From contig JAQGJF010000047.1 in the NCBI GenBank assembly GCA_028290765.1, positions 1 through 5,044 of the forward strand: a stretch of 5,044 nt of DNA, written 5' to 3'. The notes below the pieces were generated by a model, which was given only the letters and a program-made list of their open reading frames with translations, had not been told where the DNA came from and ran no database searches. This DNA comes from Tardiphaga sp. Lineage in GTDB: Bacteria; Pseudomonadota; Alphaproteobacteria; Rhizobiales; Xanthobacteraceae. The position numbers and the translations under genes were made by a program. Positions 1-5,044 of this stretch are shown here, piece by piece (position 1 is the first letter of the stretch; every line of letters begins with the position of its first letter).

Positions 1-23
1 CAAAGGGACCGCTCGCCCGGCGC

Positions 24-1220
24 TCAGGTGTAGCCCGGCGCCAGCGCGAAGGTGCCGTTCTTGGCCGAACTCGCCGCCGACATCACGATTTCGTCGGTCG
101 GATAGCCATTATGCTGGGTCGGCGAGAAGCTGTAATTGCCGAAATAGCCGGGATATTTCGCCAGCGTGTTCCAGTATTTGATGATGCCTTCGCCGGCGGT
201 GCCGCCGCTTTCGTCGATCCCCTTGGCGATCAGCTCCACCGCGTCGATGCCGCCGGCGACCCACCACAAAAGCGTGTCCTTCAGCTCGACCTTGGCCTTG
301 GTCAGGCGGTCGACCAGGTCCTGGCTCTTGGCCGGCAGCTTGCCGGCGGAATCGTAGCTGCAGCTCTTGTAGCCGATGGCGTAGACCTTTTCCCAATTGG
401 CCGGCTTGTCGACCAGGCCGGCGAGTTCGCCGGAGGCCAGCGACGGATGGCCGACAAAGGAAACGTCCCAGTTCATCGCGGCGCGGGTGTTGAACATCCG
501 CGCTTCCATGCCGGTGGTGACGCTCCACACCACGATGACTTCGGCGCCGGCATTCTTGGCGCGCAGCATGTCCGGGGTCATGTCGGGCTGGGTGGCGTCG
601 ATATTGGCCTGGTAGACCACGTCGGCGCCGTCCTTCTTGAACGCCGCCACCGACGCGCCGACGGCGGTGACGCCGTAGCCGGTGGTGTCGCCGATCACCG
701 CGATCTTCTTCACTTTCAGCACGCTGAGGCAATAATTGCGCACCGCGTCGTCCCACTGCCCGTTCGAGGGCGCCATCCGGAACGCATTGGGAAACTTGGT
801 GGTGTCGATCAGGCTGTCGACGACACAGGGATGAATGTTCGGCATCTTCGCCCGCGCCATGATCGGTGTGGTGGCGAGCGATTCACCGGAATTGGTCGGC
901 CCCCAGATGGCGTGGACCTTGGTCTGGCTGATCATGTCCTGGGTGGCGTTCACCGCCTTGGTCGGATCGCCCTGGGTGTCGCGGGTGACGATCTCGATCT
1001 TGCGGCCCTTGATGCCGCCGGCGGCGTTGATGGCCTCGGCGGCGAACACCACGCCGCGATTGAAGCCGATCGCCGGCGCCGAACTCGGCCCGGTCATCGC
1101 CGCCAGCCAGCCGATCTTGATCGGCTCGGACTGGGCGATGGCGGGTTTCGGAAACGAAAACGATGCGGCGCTCAACGCGCCGGCGCTGCCCAGCAAAACT
1201 TTACGGCGAGAAATGATCAT
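24..1220 (-). CDS. ABC transporter periplasmic substrate-binding protein, LivK/branched-chain amino acid type (Peripla_BP_6 fold), Tat-exported
   Basis: The 398-residue product should capture a small ligand in the periplasm and deliver it to an ABC importer. The N-terminus is a twin-arginine signal: S4-R5-R6-K7-V8-L9-L10, then an Ala/Ser-rich hydrophobic stretch and an A-I-A cleavage site, giving a mature start near Q30. The mature protein opens with IKIGWLAAMTGPSS, followed by AAEAINAAGGIKGRKIEI (about residues 60-77) and a DTQGDPTKAV segment (81-90), the usual layout of type I LivK-like binding proteins. Length fits the family. ATG at 1220 is preceded by AGGGAG with a 6-nt spacer. No permease or ATPase gene is present; they could lie left of position 1. 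The gene is downstream of, and codirectional with, two enolase-superfamily enzymes, so its ligand may be their substrate. This family also binds amides, urea, aromatic and other acids, so the ligand cannot be named. Confidence 0.93.
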   Translation of the reverse strand: MIISRRKVLLGSAGALSAASFSFPKPAIAQSEPIKIGWLAAMTGPSSAPAIGFNRGVVFAAEAINAAGGIKGRKIEIVTRDTQGDPTKAVNATQDMISQTKVHAIWGPTNSGESLATTPIMARAKMPNIHPCVVDSLIDTTKFPNAFRMAPSNGQWDDAVRNYCLSVLKVKKIAVIGDTTGYGVTAVGASVAAFKKDGADVVYQANIDATQPDMTPDMLRAKNAGAEVIVVWSVTTGMEARMFNTRAAMNWDVSFVGHPSLASGELAGLVDKPANWEKVYAIGYKSCSYDSAGKLPAKSQDLVDRLTKAKVELKDTLLWWVAGGIDAVELIAKGIDESGGTAGEGIIKYWNTLAKYPGYFGNYSFSPTQHNGYPTDEIVMSAASSAKNGTFALAPGYT

Positions 1221-1226
1221 ATGTTG

Positions 1227-1232
1227 CTCCCT
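1227..1232 (-). promoter_or_regulatory. Shine-Dalgarno of the binding-protein gene
   Basis: On the minus strand, AGGGAG is followed by a 6-nt spacer (CAACAT) and the ATG at 1220. This supports independent translation and the start that yields the complete twin-arginine signal. Confidence 0.7.
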
Positions 1233-1277
1233 GTCGTTTCCTTGCCGGCGCCCGTCGTTGCTGCAGGCGTCCGTCGT

Positions 1278-1306
1278 CGATTATCCGGTCTGTGGCCGGG
1301 CTTCAA
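1278..1306 (-). promoter_or_regulatory. Weak promoter candidate for the binding-protein gene
   Basis: On the minus strand, TTGAAG (1306-1301) is followed after 17 bases by TAATCG (1283-1278), or after 15 bases by the better -10 match GATAAT (1285-1280). It lies about 58 bases upstream of the ATG at 1220. The -35 overlaps one half of the TTCAAT/ATTGAA inverted repeat. Sequence match alone is weak. Confidence 0.25.
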
Positions 1307-1324
1307 TCTGGTATGACAATTGAA
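1302..1324. promoter_or_regulatory. Inverted repeat TTCAAT-N11-ATTGAA, candidate regulator site
   Basis: The perfect 6-bp arms at 1302-1307 and 1319-1324 flank an 11-base spacer. The site lies 82-104 bases upstream of the binding-protein ATG and overlaps its candidate -35 box, and it is AT-rich against a GC-rich background. Half-site spacing resembles sites for dimeric regulators such as LysR-type proteins, but no regulator gene is visible. Confidence 0.35.
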
Positions 1325-1387
1325 CGTGGATATCGGCGGATTGTCCAGAGCGGGGGCGGAAAAATATCGGTTGTGGTGACGCACTGC

Positions 1388-1408
1388 CTGTCGTCATGCC
1401 GACGACAG
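1388..1408. repeat. Small perfect hairpin
   Basis: CTGTCGTC at 1388-1395 pairs with GACGACAG at 1401-1408 around a 5-base loop (ATGCC). It lies 12 bases outside the left arm of composite palindrome copy 1 and upstream of the binding-protein gene. No U-run follows on either strand, so it is not a clear intrinsic terminator. Confidence 0.5.
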
Positions 1409-1420
1409 AACGCGACCCAT

Positions 1421-1544
1421 CGTCGTCCCGGCCTCCGAGCCGGGACCCAGACTCCCTGTGCTGTCTTTGAGCCGCTGAGGTTATCGCCTTGCTTAAACCA
1501 CGCAGGCCAGGGGTTCTGGGTCCCGGCTCAAGGCCGGGACGACG
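1421..1544. repeat. Composite inverted repeat (REP/BIME-like palindromic element), copy 1
   Basis: A 30-base left arm (1421-1450) and a 29-base right arm (1516-1544) are near-perfect inverted copies, differing only in the tip of the internal loop. Each arm is itself a hairpin with an 8-bp stem GTCCCGGC/GCCGGGAC: 1425-1432 with 1439-1446 (6-nt loop), and 1520-1527 with 1533-1540 (5-nt loop). The arms continue less well inward (CCAGACTCCCT against AGGGGTTCTGG). The spacer is about 65 bases and has no coding sense. The element starts 9 nt beyond the stop of the second enolase-family gene, where it could act as 3' punctuation or mRNA protection; no U-run follows, so it is not a canonical terminator. 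Copy 2 lies at 3946-4066. From memory, this type is common between genes in Bradyrhizobium and Rhodopseudomonas. Confidence 0.9.
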
Positions 1545-1553
1545 CGCGGAGAG

Positions 1554-2636
1554 TCATTCTCCCAATCGCCTCACATATTCCTGATTGAACGTAAAACCCC
1601 AGCCCGGCCGCTCCGGCACGACCGCGTTGCCGTCTCTGAACTCCAGCTCTTCATGATACAGCCGCGAAAACCACGGCATGTATTCGAGATAGATCGCGTT
1701 CGACAGCGCCCCCAGCACCTGGATGCTGGTCTCGGGAAACAGATGGCTCGACACCGGCACGTCATGGCTTTCGGCCATGTGGCCGACCCGCATGAATTCG
1801 CTGACGCCGCCGACGCGTTGCAGGTCCGGCATCAGAATGTCGGCGGAGCGCAGTTCCAGCATGCGGCGGAAGCCGTAACGGGTGTATTCGGTTTCGCCGC
1901 TGGCGATCGGCGTATCGAGCGCGGCGGAGACGCGTGCGAGGCCTTCGAGATCCCAGGCCGGCAGCGGCTCCTCGAACCAGGTCAGATCGAATTCTTCCAG
2001 CATGCGGCCGAACCGGATCGCCTGCGCCTCGTTGAGGCCCTGGTTGGCGTCCGCCATCAATTTGATGCCGGGACCGATCGCTTCGCGCACCGCGCGCACC
2101 CGCGCAATGTCGGTCTTCGGATCGGGCGACCCCAGCCGCATCTTCATCGCCTTGAAGCCCTGCGACATGAAGCGCCCAGCTTCGGCAACGAGCTCTGCCG
2201 TCGTCGCCGACAGCCACAGCCCACTGCTCTGATAGGCCGGCACCGTGGTCTTGGCGCCGCCGAGCAGCCGGTAGAGCGGGAGATGGCTGGTCTTGCCGAG
2301 CGCATCCCACAGCGCGCCGTCGAGCGCGGAGATGCCGGCGACCGGCACGCCCTTGTGGCCGAGGAAGTTGATGTCCTTCCAGGCCCGCGCCCAGAAATCG
2401 GCGATATGTCCGGCGTCGCGCCCGATGACCAGATCGGCCAGTTCGTCGATCATCTGGCGCAGCACTTTGGTCCGCCTGCCATTGAGCGTGAAGATCAAAT
2501 TCTCGCCGCTGATGCCGGCATCGGTCCTGATCGTCACGAGGATGCAGCCAAAGCTGTGGATCTGCCCGAGCGCGCTGCCGATCGGGTTGTCCAATTTGAC
2601 CAGCACGGGATGAGTTTCGACCGCGGTCACCTTCAT
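1554..2636 (-). CDS. Enolase-superfamily MR/MLE-type enzyme, probable acid-sugar or hydroxy-acid dehydratase/racemase (complete active site)
   Basis: The 360-residue protein has the two-part enolase-superfamily plan: an N-terminal capping domain (about 1-125, ending in ALWDALGK...LLGG) and a TIM barrel. It should abstract the proton alpha to a carboxylate in a Mg2+-dependent reaction. Visible catalytic positions are K165-M-R167 (the KxK/KxR motif), metal ligands D196 (DANQ), E222 (FEEP) and E248 (SGE), the Asp/His dyad D271 (MPD) and H298 (SSHLF), and E318 (YLEY) matching Glu317 of mandelate racemase. This set places it in the mandelate racemase subgroup; acid-sugar dehydratases are its commonest members. 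The start at 2636 is chosen because AGGAG lies 9 nt upstream, the protein begins with a typical MKVTAVE N-terminus, and the codon overlaps the preceding gene's stop (TGATG), implying translational coupling. The same frame stays open to 3428, but that part is antiparallel-free shadow of the upstream gene, not a fusion. The substrate is unknown. Confidence 0.93.
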   Translation of the reverse strand: MKVTAVETHPVLVKLDNPIGSALGQIHSFGCILVTIRTDAGISGENLIFTLNGRRTKVLRQMIDELADLVIGRDAGHIADFWARAWKDINFLGHKGVPVAGISALDGALWDALGKTSHLPLYRLLGGAKTTVPAYQSSGLWLSATTAELVAEAGRFMSQGFKAMKMRLGSPDPKTDIARVRAVREAIGPGIKLMADANQGLNEAQAIRFGRMLEEFDLTWFEEPLPAWDLEGLARVSAALDTPIASGETEYTRYGFRRMLELRSADILMPDLQRVGGVSEFMRVGHMAESHDVPVSSHLFPETSIQVLGALSNAIYLEYMPWFSRLYHEELEFRDGNAVVPERPGWGFTFNQEYVRRLGE

Positions 2637-3760
2637 CACTTCGCTCTCCTCTCGGTGCGGGTGGATGAACCCTTGGCATAGCGCTTGAGAATGGCGGGAT
2701 CGGGATCGCAGCCGAGCCCGGGTCCGCTCGGCACTTTTATCTTGCCGTCGTTGGCACGCACCCATGGATCGAACGGATTGGCTTCCATGTCGAGCCACAG
2801 CACTTCGATCAGCGGCTGTTCGACCAGTGCCGCCGCGATATGAACGGTGGCGACGAAGCCGGGGCCGAAATACGGGCTGTGCGGCATCACCTCGATGCCC
2901 TCGGCCTGGCACAGATGGATCACCTTGATCATCTCGCCGACCCCGCCGAGTTTGGTGACGCTCGGCTGCGCGATGTCGATGGCTTGGGCCTCGATCAGCG
3001 ATTTGAATCCGAACAGGCCGGCGGTGTTTTCGCCCGCGGCGATCGGAATGCCGATGTCGCGCACCGAGGCCAGGCCGTCGACATCCTCCGGCGGCCACAC
3101 CGGCTCTTCCAGCCATAGCAGGCTGTCGCCGCGCAGCGTCTCCGCCATGCCGCGCGCGACCGGCGGCAGCCACGCGCAATTCACGTCGAGCATGATGCGC
3201 GCCGCGTTGGCACCGGGCGCTTCCTGCGCGGCCAGCACCGCGGCGCGCGTGACCTCGTGCAGCTTGATGTGCGCAAAACCTTGCGCGCAGGCGGCGGCCG
3301 TGTTCTTCGCCACCAGCGCATCGTCGCCGTAGTGCAGCAGGCTGGCATAGGCCGGCAATTCGCTGCGCCGACCGCCGCCGAGCAATTGCTGCAGCGATTG
3401 GCCGGCACGTTTGCCGAGCAGATCCCACAGCGCGATTTCGACGCCCGAAAAGGCGTACACGAATGGTCCGTTGCGGCCGAGCAGATGGGTGCCATGCAGC
3501 GCAATCCGTGTCAGCGCGTTGATGTCGCCGGCATCGCGCCCGATCAGCAGCGGCGCGACGATGCTGTCGAGCGCCATTTTGGTCGCCGGAATCGCGGTGT
3601 GTCCAAACGCCTCACCCCAGCCCACCAGACCATCCTCGGTCTCGACCTTCACCACCAGAATGTCGAGATGATCCCAGGGCTGGCCCGCAAACAGCGGATG
3701 CGGGCCGCCCATGTCGAAGGGCAGCGAGACGACGAGACTTTCGATGGCGGTGATCAGCAT
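2636..3760 (-). CDS. Enolase-superfamily MR/MLE-like enzyme with atypical catalytic residues (KxH; Ser for dyad Asp)
   Basis: The 374-residue protein has an N-terminal capping domain (about 1-130, including GLVGWGEAFGH and ALWDLLGKRAG...LLGGG) and a TIM barrel. Metal ligands are intact: D192 (LDVN), E218 (WLEEP) and E244 (AGEN). The catalytic positions differ from mandelate racemase: the KxK motif reads K166-L-H168, the dyad Asp position is S267 (QPSVTKLGG), while H294 (MPHSPYF) and E319 are kept. I checked the H168, S267 and H294 codons in the DNA. It is therefore probably an active Mg2+ enzyme on a carboxylate substrate, with a changed acid/base arrangement that may be standard in its own subgroup. 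It is the first gene of the leftward operon and shares one base with the next enolase-family gene. ATG at 3760 has only a weak GGA upstream (GACGGA, 6-nt spacer), and I see no better upstream start. Reaction and substrate cannot be named. Confidence 0.9.
   Translation of the reverse strand: MLITAIESLVVSLPFDMGGPHPLFAGQPWDHLDILVVKVETEDGLVGWGEAFGHTAIPATKMALDSIVAPLLIGRDAGDINALTRIALHGTHLLGRNGPFVYAFSGVEIALWDLLGKRAGQSLQQLLGGGRRSELPAYASLLHYGDDALVAKNTAAACAQGFAHIKLHEVTRAAVLAAQEAPGANAARIMLDVNCAWLPPVARGMAETLRGDSLLWLEEPVWPPEDVDGLASVRDIGIPIAAGENTAGLFGFKSLIEAQAIDIAQPSVTKLGGVGEMIKVIHLCQAEGIEVMPHSPYFGPGFVATVHIAAALVEQPLIEVLWLDMEANPFDPWVRANDGKIKVPSGPGLGCDPDPAILKRYAKGSSTRTERRAK
2646..2650 (-). promoter_or_regulatory. 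Shine-Dalgarno of the second enolase gene, inside the first gene
   Basis: On the minus strand, AGGAG lies 9 nt before the ATG at 2636, within the last codons of the upstream gene, whose stop TGA shares its A with that ATG. This fixes the start at 2636 rather than further into the long open frame and indicates coupled translation. Confidence 0.75.
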
Positions 3761-3790
3761 GGGCGATCCGTCGGGGAATGAACGGCCGCG

Positions 3791-3819
3791 ACGCTAGGCT
3801 GGAGTGAAAAGCAGTTCAA
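3791..3819 (-). promoter_or_regulatory. Weak sigma70-like promoter candidate for the enolase operon
   Basis: On the minus strand, TTGAAC (3819-3814) and TAGCGT (3796-3791) are separated by 17 bases, and the -10 ends 30 bases before the ATG at 3760. The -35 matches TTGACA at four positions, but the -10 match to TATAAT is poor. The call rests mainly on spacing and location. Confidence 0.25.
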
Positions 3820-3849
3820 TGCCCGGCAAAGAGGCACCTCCCATGCGCA

Positions 3850-3864
3850 ACCATCGGCGATGGT
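3850..3864. promoter_or_regulatory. Perfect 15-bp palindrome, candidate operator
   Basis: ACCATCG-G-CGATGGT is symmetric around 3857 with 7-bp arms and a 1-base centre. It lies 90-104 bases upstream of the first enolase-family start, about 30 bases upstream of the weak -35 candidate, where an activator or repressor dimer could bind. I cannot assign it to a regulator family, and no regulator gene is in the window. A short perfect palindrome of this size could occur by chance in GC-rich DNA. Confidence 0.35.
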
Positions 3865-3945
3865 CGGTCGTTGTGTTGACCCGTGCTTATGTTGCATCGC
3901 GCAAACGGTCGTTGAGCCGACACAGCACGGTGGTATCAATCAACG

Positions 3946-4066
3946 CGTCGTCCCGGCGAAGGCCGGGACCCAGAATCCCTGGCGGTCGTGAAAAGTAAAG
4001 GCATCAGCCGCCCTGCTAAATAATTAATACTGCGGCGTCTGGGTCCCGGCCTGCGCCGGGACGACG
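3946..4066. repeat. Composite inverted repeat (REP/BIME-like palindromic element), copy 2
   Basis: Arms of 28 bases at 3946-3973 and 4039-4066 are inverted copies with a single mismatch. Each arm folds alone with the same 8-bp stem GTCCCGGC/GCCGGGAC as copy 1: 3950-3957 with 3962-3969 (loop GAAG), and 4043-4050 with 4055-4062 (loop CTGC). The 65-base spacer is not similar to that of copy 1 except for the AATCCCTGG just inside the left arm, and it contains an AT-rich patch at 4017-4029. The right arm ends one base before the arginase Shine-Dalgarno GGAGAGG, so the hairpin probably lies in the arginase mRNA leader if transcription starts upstream of it. Confidence 0.9.
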
Positions 4067-4067
4067 T

Positions 4068-4074
4068 GGAGAGG
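4068..4074 (+). promoter_or_regulatory. Arginase Shine-Dalgarno abutting the repeat
   Basis: GGAGAGG begins one base after the right arm of composite palindrome copy 2 and is 10 nt before the ATG at 4085. A hairpin stem ending at 4062 leaves it 5 nt clear, so the site should be accessible even when the hairpin is folded. Confidence 0.65.
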
Positions 4075-4084
4075 TTGTGAACCG

Positions 4085-5044
4085 ATGACGAATTCCGATT
4101 TCCCCATCAAACGCATCGCGCTGCTCGGTGCACCGGTCGAAGTCGGCGCCTCGCAACGCGGCACCTTGATGGGACCGGCGGCGCTGCGCACCGCCGGTCT
4201 GGCGCCATTGCTGGAGAGCCTCGGCTTTGCCGTCGAGGACCACGGTGATCTGTCGGCGGCCGATCTGGTCTATGAGGATGACGATCCGCCGCTCAACACC
4301 AAGCACTATCGCGAGATCGGGGCCTGGGTTCGTGCGCTCAGCGCGCGCGCCTATCGGCTGGCGCATTCCGGCGCCATTCCGCTGTTTCTCGGCGGCGACC
4401 ACAGCCTCTCGATGGGGTCGGTCAACGGCGTGGCGCGGCACTGGCATGAGCAGGGCCGCGAGCTGTTCGTGCTGTGGCTCGACGCCCATGCCGACTACAA
4501 CACCCCGGTCACCACCATCACCGCCAACATGCACGGCATGTCGGCCGCGTTCCTGTCCGGCGAGCCGGGCCTTGATCTGATGCTGGCCGACGAACCGCGC
4601 GCCTCGATCCGGCCGGACCAGCTCGACCTGTTCGGGGTCCGCTCGATCGACAGACTCGAAAAGGACCTGGTGCGCGAGCGCGGCATTTCCGTCGCCGATA
4701 TGCGGGCGATCGACGAATTCGGCGTCGGCGTTCTGATGCGCCGGGTGATCGAGCGGGTGAGGGCGCGCAACGGCGTCCTGCATGTCAGTTTCGACGTCGA
4801 TTTTCTCGATCCGGAGGTGGCGCCCGGTGTCGGCACCACCGTCCCGGGCGGCGCCACCTATCGCGAGGCCCATCTGGTGATGGAGCTGCTGCACGATTCA
4901 GGTCTGGTGCGCTCGCTCGACATCGTCGAGCTCAACCCGTTTCTCGACGAACGCGGCCGCACCGCGCGCCTCGCCATCGAACTGGTCGGCAGCCTGTTCG
5001 GTCAGCAGATCACCGACCGGCCGACGCCGACCAACGCGATCGTG
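4085..5044 (+). CDS. rocF: Arginase (L-arginine amidinohydrolase), open at the window edge
   Basis: This cytosolic enzyme hydrolyses L-arginine to L-ornithine and urea with a binuclear Mn2+ centre. The frame is open for 320 codons with no stop before the window ends; bacterial arginases are about 300-325 residues, so only a short C-terminus should be missing. All six metal ligands are visible: H106 (GGDHS), D133, H135 and D137 (LDAHAD), D237 and D239 (SFDVDFLDP). The catalytic His is H150 (NMHGM) and the guanidinium-binding Glu is E282 (VELNP). By position against mammalian arginase, N139, N148, D189 and E192 match amino-acid-binding residues, and T146 replaces Ser137. These favour arginase over agmatinase or formimidoylglutamase. 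GGAGAGG at 4068-4074 lies 10 nt before the ATG; the in-frame TTG upstream is followed at once by TGA. A composite palindrome ends 18 nt before the start codon. Confidence 0.95.
   Translation, partial: MTNSDFPIKRIALLGAPVEVGASQRGTLMGPAALRTAGLAPLLESLGFAVEDHGDLSAADLVYEDDDPPLNTKHYREIGAWVRALSARAYRLAHSGAIPLFLGGDHSLSMGSVNGVARHWHEQGRELFVLWLDAHADYNTPVTTITANMHGMSAAFLSGEPGLDLMLADEPRASIRPDQLDLFGVRSIDRLEKDLVRERGISVADMRAIDEFGVGVLMRRVIERVRARNGVLHVSFDVDFLDPEVAPGVGTTVPGGATYREAHLVMELLHDSGLVRSLDIVELNPFLDERGRTARLAIELVGSLFGQQITDRPTPTNAIV

Larger units (their letters stand above)
1221..1553. other. Intergenic region between the second enolase gene and the binding-protein gene
   Basis: This 333-base gap contains no gene that I can support. 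In the direction of transcription (right to left) it holds the composite palindrome at 1421-1544, a small perfect hairpin at 1388-1408, an inverted repeat TTCAAT-N11-ATTGAA at 1302-1324, a weak promoter candidate and the binding-protein ribosome site. The gap size and a separate strong Shine-Dalgarno suggest that the binding-protein gene may have its own promoter. The 98-codon plus-strand frame from 1292 spans the palindrome and is not credible as a gene. Confidence 0.7.
3761..4084. other. Divergent intergenic region between the enolase operon and arginase
   Basis: This 324-base region must hold the promoters for leftward transcription of the enolase pair and, probably, rightward transcription of arginase. 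I see a weak leftward sigma70-like candidate at 3791-3819, a 15-bp perfect palindrome at 3850-3864, and the composite palindrome at 3946-4066. Short frames crossing it (for example on the plus strand at 3804-3998) have no recognisable product or ribosome site and run into the repeat. Confidence 0.75.

Noticed and set aside
111..1316. 401-codon plus-strand open frame opposite the binding-protein gene
   Set aside because: It is antisense to a clear gene. Its translation is low-complexity, rich in Gly/Ala/Arg/His/Asp, as expected from GC-rich DNA, with no recognisable domain.
1421..1544. Intrinsic terminator for the enolase operon
   Set aside because: The stems are strong, but no U-run follows any of them on the minus strand. 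The structure fits a repeat element better.
1292..1588. 98-codon plus-strand frame across the intergenic repeat
   Set aside because: It spans the composite palindrome and the 3' end of the opposite gene, with no ribosome site and no recognisable protein.
1653..2681. 342-codon plus-strand open frame opposite the enolase genes
   Set aside because: It is a shadow of two well-supported minus-strand genes, with Arg/His/Gln/Asp-rich composition and no family resemblance.
2637..3428. Upstream extension of the second enolase frame, giving a 624-residue protein
   Set aside because: The extension overlaps the first enolase gene out of frame and is Arg/Ala/Gly-rich without domains. The ATG at 2636 has an AGGAG and the normal family N-terminus.
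3876..3904. Plus-strand promoter for arginase starting with TTGACC at 3876
   Set aside because: At 16-18 bases downstream there is no acceptable -10 box, and a sigma54 -24/-12 pattern also fails (no GG ten bases before the GC of TTGCA).
3946..4066. Insertion sequence or MITE with target-site duplication
   Set aside because: I found no direct repeat of the flanking bases at either copy, and there is no transposase. The nested arms fit REP/BIME-type elements better.
4016..4894. 292-codon minus-strand open frame opposite arginase
   Set aside because: It is antisense to an arginase with all catalytic residues, and it begins inside the palindrome's flank. It is a GC-rich shadow frame.

Overview
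The window reads as chromosomal DNA of a GC-rich alphaproteobacterium, most likely the Bradyrhizobium/Rhodopseudomonas group (Nitrobacteraceae). The case rests on high GC with strong GC3 bias, protein wording typical of that group, and two copies of a composite palindrome of the CGTCGTCCCGGC...GCCGGGACGACG type, which is abundant between genes in those genomes. The taxonomic call is an inference from recall, not from a search.

Layout. Three genes lie on the minus strand and one on the plus strand. Transcription runs leftward from 3760. The first gene is a mandelate racemase/muconate lactonizing-type (MR/MLE) enolase-superfamily enzyme (3760 to 2636). It overlaps by one base (TGATG) a second, diverged enzyme of the same superfamily (2636 to 1554). 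A 333-base gap follows, holding a long composite palindrome and a probable leader region. Then comes a Tat-exported, LivK-type periplasmic binding protein of an ABC importer (1220 to 24). On the right, a 324-base divergent intergenic region holds a small perfect palindrome and a second copy of the composite palindrome. That copy ends just before the Shine-Dalgarno sequence of a plus-strand arginase (4085 to the window edge, still open at 320 codons).

How the parts fit. The binding protein plus two acid-sugar/hydroxy-acid-type enolase enzymes look like part of an uptake-and-catabolism locus for an unidentified small organic acid. The permease and ATPase genes are not in the window and may lie beyond the left edge. 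The second enolase enzyme keeps the full MR-type catalytic set (KxR, three acidic metal ligands, Asp/His pair, Glu). The first has an unusual set (KxH, and Ser where the dyad Asp is expected), so the two probably catalyse different steps or act on different epimers. Arginase (L-arginine to ornithine and urea) is divergently placed and may simply be a neighbour.

No RNA genes, insertion sequences, CRISPR arrays or phage genes are visible. The most notable non-coding features are the paired palindromes: one begins 9 bases after the enolase operon stop and the other sits in the probable arginase leader.
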